DNA from: Mesorhizobium jarvisii
GTDB lineage: Bacteria; Pseudomonadota; Alphaproteobacteria; Rhizobiales; Rhizobiaceae
Length of the DNA stretch: 64,000 nucleotides
NCBI RefSeq assembly: GCF_003601985.1
Contig: NZ_QZXA01000002.1
Location: forward strand, 434,001 to 498,000
Reading direction: 5' to 3'
Shown piece by piece: positions 43,432-52,282 of the stretch. The notes under the pieces were generated by a model. That model was not told the DNA's origin, searched no databases, and saw only the letters and a program-made list of their open reading frames with translations. The stretch's first letter is position 1. Each line of letters begins with the position of its first letter. Both the position numbers and the translations under genes were made by a program.

Positions 43432-44217
43432 TCACACACCAATCATCACACGCAGCGGGTTGGCCGGATCGGCCAGCAGCTTTACGGCCAGCGCCAGGCA
43501 GACGATCACCAGCAGCGGCTTGATCAGTCTGGCGCCGATGCGCATGGCGAGGCTTGCACCGACGCGAGCACCGAGGAACTGGGCAACGCCCATCATCAGG
43601 CCGATTTTCCAGGAGATGACACCGACGGCGGCGAAGACGATGAAGCCGCCGATGTTGGAGGCGAAGTTGAGCAGCTTGGTGTGCGCCGTCGCCTTAAGCA
43701 CGCCGTAGCCGGCAAGGGCGACGAAGGCCAGCATATAGAAGGAGCCGGCGCCGGGGCCGAACAAGCCGTCATAGAAGCCGATTGCCGGCACCAGGGTCAG
43801 CCCGAACAGGAAGGGCGACAGGCGCTCGGCCCGGTCGACATCGTTCATGTTGGGCTTGAGCGCGAAATAGAGCGCAATGGCGATCAGCACCAGCGGCAGC
43901 AGGGCGCGCAGAAGATCGCCCGGAACGATGGTGGCCAGCAAGGCGCCAATGACACCGCCTGCAGCCGCCAGCAGCGCCGACGGCAACTGCCGACGCAGGT
44001 CGACATGGCCCTTGGAGGCATAGTGGATGGTGGCCGAGCCGGAGCCGAACATGCCTTGCAGCTTGTTGGTTCCAAGCGCTTCGACCGGCGAGAAGCCGGC
44101 AAGCAAAAGTGCCGGAATGGTGATCAGCCCACCGCCGCCGGCAATCGAATCGACAAAGCCCGCCGCGAAGGCGGCGAAGGCGAGCATGATGATTGTCTGG
44201 GTGGTGAGGTCGATCAT
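43432..44217 (-). CDS. TauE/SafE (TSUP) family permease
   Basis: 261 residues from MIDLTTQTIIML; upstream in-frame sequence to 44316 looks non-coding. The family motif GFVDSIAGGGGLITIPALL is at about 20-38, and its second-half counterpart GFYDGLFGPGAGSFYM near 150. Eight or so membrane spans. TSUP proteins export or import sulphur-containing or small organic anions such as sulphite, sulphoacetate or taurine products. No sulphur genes are adjacent, so the substrate is unassigned. Confidence 0.85.
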   Translation of the reverse strand: MIDLTTQTIIMLAFAAFAAGFVDSIAGGGGLITIPALLLAGFSPVEALGTNKLQGMFGSGSATIHYASKGHVDLRRQLPSALLAAAGGVIGALLATIVPGDLLRALLPLVLIAIALYFALKPNMNDVDRAERLSPFLFGLTLVPAIGFYDGLFGPGAGSFYMLAFVALAGYGVLKATAHTKLLNFASNIGGFIVFAAVGVISWKIGLMMGVAQFLGARVGASLAMRIGARLIKPLLVIVCLALAVKLLADPANPLRVMIGV

Positions 44218-44353
44218 CTGATGTACGGAGACGTCCGGTCGGCGGGATAACGGCGTTCGACCACGACAGCCCTGTTTGCGCAAGGCCGATTCCGCGCTAC
44301 CTCTATCCAAGCGCAATGCGCTTGGATTTGGTTAACCCGGAAAGAGGCCCCTG

Positions 44354-44785
44354 ATGGCATTCGCATTGCTGGACCAGATACGCTCCATCTTCGACGGCGA
44401 CCCGGGCGTGCGCAAGGTCGCCGACGATCCTGTCCTGTCGGCCGAACTGCTAATGCTGTTCCGCATGATCCTGGCCGACGGGACGGTCAGCGAGAGCGAG
44501 ATGGTTGCCTTCCGGCGCATCTGCAAGGACGCTTTCGGCATTCAGGAAACCAGTATCGACGCCGTCATCGAATATCTCAACGAGTTCGGCTACGAGACCA
44601 ACGGCTCGCAGGCGATCGCGCTGTTTCGCGATCTCGACGTGGAACGGCGCAAGCAATTGGCCCAGCATATGGCAGAGATCGCCAAGGCGGATTCGCAGCT
44701 GGCCGAGAGCGAAGTGCGCCTCTTGCGCCGCACGCTCGACCTGCTCGACATCAGCCCTGTCGATGTGGTGAAGCCGGAAGAGTAG
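44354..44785 (+). CDS. TerB-family protein
   Basis: 143 residues, all-helical, with the TerB core LLMLFRMILADGTVSESEM near 32-50 and HMAEIAKADSQLAESEVRLL near 105-125. Both acidic loops (ADGTVSESE and ADSQLAESE) are the metal-binding-like repeats of the fold. TerB domains are linked to tellurite resistance and membrane stress, but isolated copies such as this have no assigned function. AAGAGG precedes the start. It converges with the ABC transporter. Confidence 0.78.
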   Translation: MAFALLDQIRSIFDGDPGVRKVADDPVLSAELLMLFRMILADGTVSESEMVAFRRICKDAFGIQETSIDAVIEYLNEFGYETNGSQAIALFRDLDVERRKQLAQHMAEIAKADSQLAESEVRLLRRTLDLLDISPVDVVKPEE

Positions 44786-44800
44786 GTTCTTTCACGCCAC

Positions 44801-46423
44801 TCACCCTTGCTCTTGCATCCGCCGAGCAATTGCCCGGTGCAGGTCTGGCGCGGCTGCGACCAGCGCCCTGGCGGCCTCGGAGTGCGGATGATCGAGCACT
44901 TCGCTCGTCTTGCCGCGCTCGACGATCCTGCCGTCATGCATGACCAGCACCTCGTCCGTGATGGCCCGCGCAACGGTCAGGTCATGGGTGATGAAGAGGT
45001 AGGCGATGCCGAGCTTCTGGTTGAGTTCGGCGAACAGGTCGAGAATCTGGGCGCGAATCGAAACGTCGAGCGCCGAGACCGGCTCGTCGGCGACGACCAG
45101 CTTGGGGCGGGTGATGATGGCGCGGGCGATCGACAGGCGCTGCCGCTGGCCGCCGGAAAATTCGTGCGGGTATTTGTCCATGTCGCGCTGATCGAGGCCG
45201 ACCTCGTGCAGTGCGTGCGCCACCATCTCGCGGCGCTCGGCCCGCGTCGGCTTCTTGTCCAGCACATGCAAGGGCTCCGCGACCAGTTTCTCGACCTTCT
45301 GGCGCGGATCGAAGGAGCCGTACGGATCCTGGAAGACAACCTGCATGTCGCGCCGGGCGGGTTTCAACTCGGCCTCGCTCTTGCCGGTGACGGCCTCGCC
45401 GCGAAACCGGATCGTGCCCGAACTAGGCTTGTCCAGTGCCAGGATCATGCGGGCGAGCGTTGACTTACCGCAGCCGGAGCGGCCGACCAGTGCCACCGAC
45501 TGGCCCGGCTGCATCGACAGGGAGACATTGTCGACGGCGCGAATAGAGGCAGCCCGTTTGAACAGGGAGGTGCGCCGCCCGGGATAATCGCGGGTCACGC
45601 TTTCGACCTGGAGCAGAGGCTTGCTTTGGCTTGCGTCATGCGTACTGGCGCGTGCTGGCACATGCATCGAAGCCTGCGCCAGCTGGCGTGTGTAGGGATG
45701 GAGCTGTTCGGACAGCGTGCGGGCGGTGTCGCCGGCTTCCATCACCTCGCCGCGGCGTAGGATGGTGATGCGGTCGGCCATCTCGGTCACCACCGCGAGA
45801 TCGTGCGAGATCAGGAGCAGTCCCATGCGGCTCTCGGCGACGAGGTCGCGCAGGAGGTCGAGGATCTGCGCCTGCAGCACCACGTCGAGCGCCGTTGTCG
45901 GCTCGTCGGCGATCAAGAGCTTCGGCTTCAGCGCGCAGGCGATGGCGATGACGACGCGCTGGCGCTGGCCGCCCGACAGTTCGTGCGGGTAGCGCGACAT
46001 CGGGAATCTTGCTTGCGGCAGGCCAACGCGGTCGAGCATTTTTCGCGCCCGCTCTTCAGCCGCGGCGCGTGTGGCCTTGGTGTGCCAGCGTATGCCTTCG
46101 GCGACCTGCTCGCCGATGGTCTTGACGGGGTTGAGCGCCGTCATCGGCTCCTGGAACACCATGCCGATGTCGTCACCGCGCAGCGCGCACATCTGATCCT
46201 CGGTTGCTGCGAGGATGTCGATGCCGTCGAATGTCACGCGCCCGGTGGCGCGCGCGGCATGGGGCAAAAGCCGCATCACCGTCAGCGCCGTCATCGATTT
46301 GCCGGAGCCGGATTCGCCGACCAGCCCCATCACTTCACCGGGGGCGACGGAAAGCTCCATGTCTTTCAGGATTTGCGTGTCGCCGATGGTGAGCGACAGG
46401 TTGTCGATTTCCAGCAGGCTCAT
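44801..46423 (-). CDS. Dipeptide/oligopeptide ABC transporter, fused double ATPase
   Basis: 540 residues from MSLLEIDNLSLTIG; the longer frame up to 47092 is shadow of the permease gene. Two complete ATP-binding halves (DppD plus DppF type): Walker A GESGSGKS near 36 and GRSGCGKS near 310, signatures LSGGQRQR and FSGGQRQR, and Walker B LLIADEP and LVVADEP. It powers uptake through the two permeases encoded upstream. Its start overlaps the end of the preceding permease gene by four bases (46420-46423). Confidence 0.92.
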   Translation of the reverse strand: MSLLEIDNLSLTIGDTQILKDMELSVAPGEVMGLVGESGSGKSMTALTVMRLLPHAARATGRVTFDGIDILAATEDQMCALRGDDIGMVFQEPMTALNPVKTIGEQVAEGIRWHTKATRAAAEERARKMLDRVGLPQARFPMSRYPHELSGGQRQRVVIAIACALKPKLLIADEPTTALDVVLQAQILDLLRDLVAESRMGLLLISHDLAVVTEMADRITILRRGEVMEAGDTARTLSEQLHPYTRQLAQASMHVPARASTHDASQSKPLLQVESVTRDYPGRRTSLFKRAASIRAVDNVSLSMQPGQSVALVGRSGCGKSTLARMILALDKPSSGTIRFRGEAVTGKSEAELKPARRDMQVVFQDPYGSFDPRQKVEKLVAEPLHVLDKKPTRAERREMVAHALHEVGLDQRDMDKYPHEFSGGQRQRLSIARAIITRPKLVVADEPVSALDVSIRAQILDLFAELNQKLGIAYLFITHDLTVARAITDEVLVMHDGRIVERGKTSEVLDHPHSEAARALVAAAPDLHRAIARRMQEQG

Positions 46424-47289
46424 CGCTGCCGCCGCGATCTCGGGTCGAGAATGTCGGCGATGCCGTCGCCCAGGAGATTGAGCCCGAGCACGGTGATGAC
46501 GATCGCCATGCCGGGAAAGATCGCCATCCATGGCGCCACCACCATGCGGGTCTGGGCGTCGAAGAGCATGCGGCCCCAACTCGGCATTGGCGGCTGCGCG
46601 CCGAGGCCGAGATAGGAAAGCCCGGCTTCGGCGAGGATGCCCAGCGCGAACTGGATGGTGCCTTGCACCAGGAGCAGCGTGGCGATGTTGGGCAGCACAT
46701 GTTCGATCGATATCTGCGTGCCGCTTTTTCCTGCGGCGCGCGCGGCCAGGATGAATTCGCGCGGCCAGATGGCCAGCGCTCCGGCGCGGGCGACGCGGGC
46801 AAAGACCGGGATGTTGAAGATGCCGATGGCGATGATGGCGTTGACGGCGCCCGGCCCGAAGATGGCGGTAATCATGATGGCCGACAGCAGCGCAGGGAAA
46901 GCAAAGACGAGGTCGTTGACGCGCATCAGCGCCTCGTCGACGAGGCCGCCGCGCGCGGCCGCAAAAGCGCCGAGCGGCACGCCGACGCCCATGCCGATGC
47001 CGACCGCGACCAGCGCCACGGCGATCGAATTGCGGGCGCCGACCATGATCATCGACAGGATGTCGCGGCCGAAGTGGTCGGTGCCGAACCAATGTGCCAG
47101 CGAGGAACCTTGCGTCTTATCGGCTATGACCAGCTTCGTCACATCGTAGGGCGTCCAGACATAGGAGATGACAGCCATCGCCAGGATCAGCACGGTGATG
47201 ACGAAGCCGGTGACGAAAGCCGTGTTCCGGAACGCCTTGGCCAGAATGCCACTGAGTGTCTCTTCAGGGATGTCGATGTGCAGGGTCAT
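46420..47289 (-). CDS. ABC transporter permease, DppC type
   Basis: 289 residues with an N-terminal OppC-type helix, the HWFGTDHFGRDILSM motif near 66-80 and five further membrane spans. The EAA loop reads EFILAARAAGKSGTQISIEHVLPN. It overlaps the neighbours on both sides by four bases, so the four genes form one operon. It imports peptides or similar compounds together with the DppB-like protein. Confidence 0.9.
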   Translation of the reverse strand: MTLHIDIPEETLSGILAKAFRNTAFVTGFVITVLILAMAVISYVWTPYDVTKLVIADKTQGSSLAHWFGTDHFGRDILSMIMVGARNSIAVALVAVGIGMGVGVPLGAFAAARGGLVDEALMRVNDLVFAFPALLSAIMITAIFGPGAVNAIIAIGIFNIPVFARVARAGALAIWPREFILAARAAGKSGTQISIEHVLPNIATLLLVQGTIQFALGILAEAGLSYLGLGAQPPMPSWGRMLFDAQTRMVVAPWMAIFPGMAIVITVLGLNLLGDGIADILDPRSRRQR

Positions 47290-48233
47290 TGCCGGCCTCT
47301 CAGGCGGGGATCGACCACCGCATAGGAAAGGTCGACGACGAGGTTGACGGCTATGACGGCGGCGACCAGCAGCATGACGACGCTTTCGACGACGATCAGG
47401 TCGCGTTGGGTGATGGCCTGGAACACCAGTCGGCCGAGGCCGGGGAGATAAAAAACATTCTCGATGATGATGGTGCCGGCGAGCAGGAAGGCGAATTGGA
47501 GGCCAAGAATGGTCAGGACCGGGATCATGGCGTTGCGCAGCGCGTGCCGCCAGAGAACGGCGCGGTAGGGCAGGCCCTTGGCGCGGGCGGTGCGGATATA
47601 GTCCTCGTTCAGCACCTCGATCAGTGCCGAGCGGGTGACGCGCGCCAGGATGGCTGCCTGCGGCAAGGCCAGCGCCACCGCCGGCAGCAGCAGCGATTTC
47701 AGCGCCGGCCATATGCCGGGGCTCCAGCCGGGAAAGCCGCCGGCCGGCACCAGCCGCAGCCAGACGGCGAAGACATAGATCAGCATCAGCGCGAACCAGA
47801 AATTGGGCACGGCGACGCCAAGCTGGGCCGCGCCCATGGAAATCGTATCGCCGGCCCGGCCGCGCCGGCTGGCGGAAAACAGGCCGACCGGAATGGCGAT
47901 GACCGTGGAGAGCGCAAGCGCGATCAGCGCCAGCGGCAGCGACACGGCAAGCCGTTCACGCACGAGATCGATGACCGGCACCGAATAAGTATAGGAGCGG
48001 CCGAAATCGAGGCTGAGCAGGCCGCCGACCCAGTGCAGGTAACGCAAGAGGAGAGGCGCATTAAGGCCCATCTGGTTGCGCAAGAGTTCGACCTGGTCGG
48101 CGCTGGCGTTCATGCCGAGCATCAGCCGCGCCGGGTCGCCCGGCAGGATTTCCAGCACGGCGAACACCACGATGGAGGCCAGCACCAGCGTGGCAAGCGA
48201 GATGGCGAGGCGCTTGAGGAGGTAGGCGGTCAT
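47286..48233 (-). CDS. ABC transporter permease, DppB type
   Basis: 315 residues from ATG 48233 (GTG 48239 is possible). It begins MTAYLLKRLAISLATL, the usual DppB N-terminus, and includes ILPGDPARLMLG and the EAA loop EDYIRTARAKGLPYRAVLWRHALRN. Six membrane spans. Downstream in the operon come the DppC-type permease and the double ATPase; upstream, past a palindromic repeat, is the binding protein gene. Confidence 0.9.
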   Translation of the reverse strand: MTAYLLKRLAISLATLVLASIVVFAVLEILPGDPARLMLGMNASADQVELLRNQMGLNAPLLLRYLHWVGGLLSLDFGRSYTYSVPVIDLVRERLAVSLPLALIALALSTVIAIPVGLFSASRRGRAGDTISMGAAQLGVAVPNFWFALMLIYVFAVWLRLVPAGGFPGWSPGIWPALKSLLLPAVALALPQAAILARVTRSALIEVLNEDYIRTARAKGLPYRAVLWRHALRNAMIPVLTILGLQFAFLLAGTIIIENVFYLPGLGRLVFQAITQRDLIVVESVVMLLVAAVIAVNLVVDLSYAVVDPRLRGRQ

Positions 48234-48255
48234 GGACACGGGACGACAGAGGTGT

Positions 48256-48476
48256 CGTCATCCTGGGACGAAGCAGGAGCGAAGCTCCGTCGCGTAGACC
48301 CCAGGATCCATTCCGTGACAGAGGTCGAAGAGCGCGACGGTCCAGAACCAGCCTCGCGCCTCCCTGTTTCCACTGCCACGTCTCCCAGATTCTGCACCGC
48401 GGGGGCGCTCGTAAGTCACGGAATGGATCCTAGGGTCTGCGCAGTCGCTGCGCGCCTGCTTCGCCCTAGGATGACG
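48256..48476. repeat. Large rhizobial palindromic element in the ABC operon
   Basis: Left arm begins CGTCATCCTGGGACGAAGCAGG and the right arm ends with its near complement CCTGCTTCGCCCTAGGATGACG; GGATCCATTCCGTGAC and GTCACGGAATGGATCC pair perfectly inside it. Arms of about 60 bases surround a 90-base loop. Similar sequences are, from memory, scattered in Mesorhizobium genomes. It separates the binding-protein gene from the permease genes and may stabilise the upstream message or lower downstream expression. Confidence 0.85.
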
Positions 48477-48485
48477 AAACGAACC

Positions 48486-49964
48486 TCACTCGCTCCACTT
48501 CACCTTGGTCAGGTCGTTGGCGGGGATCGGTGCGCTTTCCCACAACCCTAGCAGCTTGGCGTCCCAGACTCCGACCTTGGGCAGTTCGTAGAGGAAACCG
48601 ACCACGGCATCGTCGGCCAGGATCTTCTGCGCCTGGGCATACAGTTCCTTGCGTTTGGCCTCGTCGGACGTCAGTTCCAGATCAGCGATCACCTTGTTGA
48701 AGGCAGGGTTGGCGTAATTGAAGTAGTAGTCCTTGCGCGAATAGATATCGATGTCATTCGGCTCGGTATGGGACACGATGGTCAGGTCGTAGTCCTTCTT
48801 GGTGAACACCTGGTCCAGCCACTGCGCCCACTCGACGGGGATGATCTCGAGGTTGATGCCGACATCGCGGAGCTGCGAGGCGATGATCTCGCCGCCGAGC
48901 CGCGCATAGGTCGTCGGCGGCAGCTTCAACGTGGCCTTGAAGCCGTTCTCCAGTCCCGCTTCCTTCAGCAGTTCCTTGGCCTTGGCCACGTCGTGCGGAT
49001 AGCGGCCGGTGAGGTCGACATAGTATTTGTTGGCCGGCGACATATGCGAGCCGATCGGCAGGCCGAGCCCGGCCGATGCGCCGTCGATGATCGCCTTGCG
49101 GTCGAGCGCATAGGAAATCGCCTGCCTGACCTGCAATTTGTCGAAGGGCGGCTTCTTGTTGTTGATCGACAGGATGGTCTCGCCTTCGGTCGCGCCCACC
49201 ACCACCTTGAAGCGCGGATCATCCTTGACCTGGGAGACGCTGTCGGGATCGAAGAAGGGGAAGGCCTGGATGTCGCCGGAAAGCAGGGCCGGCACTGCCG
49301 CCGCGGCATCGGGAACGATGCGGAACTCGACCTTTTCGAGGAAGACAGGGGCGCCCCAGTAGTGATCCGATTTGAGCAGGGTGATCGATGAACCCTTGGC
49401 CCAGTTGCCGAACTTGAAGGGGCCGGTGCCAACAGGTTTTTCCTTGTTGGTGTCGGCGGATTTCGGCGACACGATCACCGCGTCGCCCCAGCCCATATTG
49501 TAGAGGAACGAGCCTTGCGGGTGGGTCAGCGTCACCTTCACGGTGGCGGGGTCGACCACGTCGACCTTGTCGATGGCGGCAAAGAGCTGCTTTTGCGCGT
49601 TGACGGAGTTTTCCGCGCGGGCACGGTCGAGCGAGAACTTCACGTCTTCGGCGCTGAAATCGGCGCCGTCGTGGAATTTCACGCCGCTGTGCAGCTTGAA
49701 GGTATAAACCTTGCCGTCATCGGAAATGGTCCAGCTTTCGGCGAGATCCGGCAAGACTTCGCCATTGGGGCCGATCCGGGTCAGGCCCTCGAACACGTTG
49801 GCGTAGGTGACCTCCCTGATTGCCGCGGCCGCTCCCGCCGTCGGGTCGAGATGCGGGGGTTCAAGCGGAATGCCAATGACGAGATCGGTTCGGGCGGCAA
49901 ACGCCGAAGTGGCGGTTGCGACCGCCAGCACGGCAGCGGCCAGAAGGGTCTTCCAAAGTTTCAT
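48486..49964 (-). CDS. ABC transporter substrate-binding protein, peptide/nickel family (SBP 5)
   Basis: 492 residues from MKLWKTLLAA, with a Sec signal peptide cleaved after SAFA (residues 1 to about 23). GGGGAG precedes the ATG at 49964. The body has family 5 features: LAESWTISDDGKVYTFKLHSGVKFHDG near 75 and VRQAISYALDRKAII near 280. It captures a peptide-like ligand in the periplasm for the permeases downstream. The M20 deacylase gene upstream suggests an N-acylated amino acid or peptide ligand. Confidence 0.9.
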   Translation of the reverse strand: MKLWKTLLAAAVLAVATATSAFAARTDLVIGIPLEPPHLDPTAGAAAAIREVTYANVFEGLTRIGPNGEVLPDLAESWTISDDGKVYTFKLHSGVKFHDGADFSAEDVKFSLDRARAENSVNAQKQLFAAIDKVDVVDPATVKVTLTHPQGSFLYNMGWGDAVIVSPKSADTNKEKPVGTGPFKFGNWAKGSSITLLKSDHYWGAPVFLEKVEFRIVPDAAAAVPALLSGDIQAFPFFDPDSVSQVKDDPRFKVVVGATEGETILSINNKKPPFDKLQVRQAISYALDRKAIIDGASAGLGLPIGSHMSPANKYYVDLTGRYPHDVAKAKELLKEAGLENGFKATLKLPPTTYARLGGEIIASQLRDVGINLEIIPVEWAQWLDQVFTKKDYDLTIVSHTEPNDIDIYSRKDYYFNYANPAFNKVIADLELTSDEAKRKELYAQAQKILADDAVVGFLYELPKVGVWDAKLLGLWESAPIPANDLTKVKWSE

Positions 49965-50088
49965 CGCTGAACTCCCCATGTGCTCAAATGCTCAAGCCCG
50001 GGGATAGAAGCGTGATTTCGCGCGGGAGTAAATTGCGTTTCGTGCTGTCGCGCCGCGCCAGGAGAAATGTTTTTGCGCCGCGGGCCGG

Positions 50089-51366
50089 TCATCCGGTCGT
50101 GCCGCGCAGCAGCACGTTGAGGCCGATCGCCATCACCTTGGCCGATTCCATCATGTCCTCTATGCCGACCCACTCGTCCGGCCGGTGGGCGAGATCGAGA
50201 ATGCCGGGGCCATAGGCGATGCAGTCGTAGATATGGCCGATGCGGGCAATGTGCTTCTGGTCGTAGGTGCCGGGCGAAATGACGTAGTCGGGCTCGCGGT
50301 CGAAGATCGCATGAATGCCTTGCGCCACCGCCTGTACCACCGGCGCGTCGCGCTCGGTCATCAGCGGCAGCACTTCCATCAGGTCGCGGATCTCGTAGTC
50401 GAACTTTTTGCGCTCGCGCTTCAGCCGCTCGAGAATACCGGTCACTTCGCCTTTGACCGTGGCGAGGTCCTCCTCGAGCAGGAAGCGGCGGTCGATGGTC
50501 AGCCGGCAGGAATCGGGCACGTTGGGCGAGGGCAGGCCAGGCCGGAAATCCTCGGTCTGGCCGCCATGGATGGAATTGATGTTCATGGTCGAGCGCCTGG
50601 CGCCTTCGGGCACCACCGGCATGCGCGTCATCTTGCGGTCGAGCGCCGGGAACAGTTCGTCCTCGAAAGCCTGCAGCACGGCGCCCATATGGCGCACCGC
50701 ATTGTCGCCGAGAAACGGCATCGAGCCATGCGCGATCTCGCCCTTGGTCTCGATCTCGGCCCACCAGACGCCGCGATGGCCAAGGCAGATGCGGTCCTTG
50801 TTCAGCGGCTCGGGGATGATGACGTGGTCGACCCTGGGTTTGGAGAAATAGCCGAGCCTGGCCAGATGCGCGACACCGCCAAAGCCGCCGGACTCCTCGT
50901 CGACCGTGCCGGATACCTCGATGGCGCCGGGAAAGTCGGGATAGACCTCCATGAAGGCTTCGGCGGCGATGATCGACGCGGCCAGGCCGCCCTTCATGTC
51001 GCAGGCGCCGCGTCCATAGACCCTGCCGTCCCTGACGACGCCGGCAAAGGGATCGACTGTCCAGCCGTCGCCGGCCTCCACGACGTCGATATGCGAGTTG
51101 AAGTGGACGCAGGCGCCGGGTGACCGGCCATCGAAGCGGGCCACGACATTGACGCGTGGGTAGCGATCGGTGTCGCCGGGCGTGCCTTCGGCGCGGATGA
51201 ATTCGGTTTCAAAACCACGCTTCTTCAGCCGCGTGCCGATAAATTCCGCACATGGCCGGTAGGCTTCGCCGGGCGGATTGATGGTCGGAAACCGGATCAG
51301 GTCAGCGGTCAGCGCGACGACATCGTCGCGCCTGTCGTCGATTGCTTGAAGGAGTCGCTTGTTCAT
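50089..51366 (-). CDS. M20 family metallo-deacylase (ArgE/DapE-like)
   Basis: 425 residues from MNKRLLQAIDDRRDDV; no good ribosome site is seen, so the start is tentative. Metal ligands of the family are present: HFNSHIDVV, YGRGACDMKGG and DEESGGFG, with the second catalytic-domain histidine near DQKHIARIGH. Members hydrolyse acyl-amino acids or dipeptides. It lies 124 bases before the ABC binding-protein gene on the same strand, which points to uptake and hydrolysis of one substrate. Confidence 0.86.
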   Translation of the reverse strand: MNKRLLQAIDDRRDDVVALTADLIRFPTINPPGEAYRPCAEFIGTRLKKRGFETEFIRAEGTPGDTDRYPRVNVVARFDGRSPGACVHFNSHIDVVEAGDGWTVDPFAGVVRDGRVYGRGACDMKGGLAASIIAAEAFMEVYPDFPGAIEVSGTVDEESGGFGGVAHLARLGYFSKPRVDHVIIPEPLNKDRICLGHRGVWWAEIETKGEIAHGSMPFLGDNAVRHMGAVLQAFEDELFPALDRKMTRMPVVPEGARRSTMNINSIHGGQTEDFRPGLPSPNVPDSCRLTIDRRFLLEEDLATVKGEVTGILERLKRERKKFDYEIRDLMEVLPLMTERDAPVVQAVAQGIHAIFDREPDYVISPGTYDQKHIARIGHIYDCIAYGPGILDLAHRPDEWVGIEDMMESAKVMAIGLNVLLRGTTG

Positions 51367-51586
51367 CAGGAGAGTTGAGCAACGAACGACGTTGCATTGC
51401 AAGCCCGCCGGCAATCAAGCCGGTGCGGCGTGTCGTGGTGGCAACTATCGCGGGAAATCGTTCAAATTCGCTGCTTCGGATTGGCAAATTGATCAAGGAG
51501 TGTGTGCTATTCGTTCACCGCCATTAAAAAGGTGAAAAACAACGTGATGGCAAGACGGCAAGGGGCAATCAAAGGGGTTTGATCGC

Positions 51587-52018
51587 ATGAAGAAGTTCTT
51601 TCTCGTAGCAGCGGCGATGTTGGCAACCGCGCTGTTTGGTACGCCGTCCGCTAGTTACGCGGCGATGTTGGAAGCAAATATCGACGTGTCGTCACAGACG
51701 ATGACGGTGCGGTATGGGTCGGAGGTTTATCGCTGGGTCGTATCGACTGCCCGTCCGGGCTATTTCACGCCGCGTGGCACCTATCGGCCGCAGCGGACCG
51801 CACGCATGTGGTATTCGCGCAAATACGAGATGTCGCCGATGCCTTATTCGGTGTTCTTCCATGGCGGCTATGCCATCCATGGGACAGGCGCCGTCAGGCA
51901 ACTCGGCCGTCCGGCCTCGCATGGCTGCGTGCGGCTGCACACGGCCAATGCCGCGACCTTCTATTCCATGGTGCGGGAAGTGGGCTTCGGCAACACGCGC
52001 ATCGTCGTGACGAACTAA
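51587..52018 (+). CDS. L,D-transpeptidase (YkuD domain), exported
   Basis: 143 residues with a signal peptide (cleavage after SYA, near 25) and a compact YkuD domain. The catalytic motif is HGTGAVRQLGRPASHGCVRL with the nucleophile C114 and H98 before it. Such enzymes cross-link peptidoglycan or attach proteins to it in the periplasm. The AATCAAAGGGG stretch provides the ribosome site. It is one of the many small single-domain copies that rhizobia carry. Confidence 0.9.
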   Translation: MKKFFLVAAAMLATALFGTPSASYAAMLEANIDVSSQTMTVRYGSEVYRWVVSTARPGYFTPRGTYRPQRTARMWYSRKYEMSPMPYSVFFHGGYAIHGTGAVRQLGRPASHGCVRLHTANAATFYSMVREVGFGNTRIVVTN

Positions 52019-52031
52019 CCGCACGCCCAAA

Positions 52032-52067
52032 TCTCGTTGCCGGGCGGAGCCCGGCGCGAGACTTTTT
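52032..52067 (+). terminator. Intrinsic terminator after the L,D-transpeptidase gene
   Basis: Inner stem GCCGGGC / GCCCGGC with loop GGA, extended by the outer pair TCTCG / CGAGA, then CTTTTT. It begins 14 bases after the stop codon. Confidence 0.88.
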
Positions 52068-52282
52068 ACTGACGGCATCAACAATCGGCCAAGGTTTACC
52101 CTGTTCCGAGAAGGACGGCTATTGCCGAGGGATAAGGGGTGTGCTTTCCATGCCAATGTCTGGCTGAGGACAATCGGCAGTATCGGGCGGTTTGAATTAT
52201 TAGGGGTAGCTTAAATATTGCCGGCTGATCAATCGGTTCGCCGGGAAAGCTGCCATTGCGTGCCGTTTGCTGGAATTGACAG

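Noticed and set aside
44801..47092. A 763-residue version of the ABC ATPase
   Set aside because: The first ~220 residues are out-of-frame sequence of the DppC-type permease; the real ATPase begins at the ATG at 46423.
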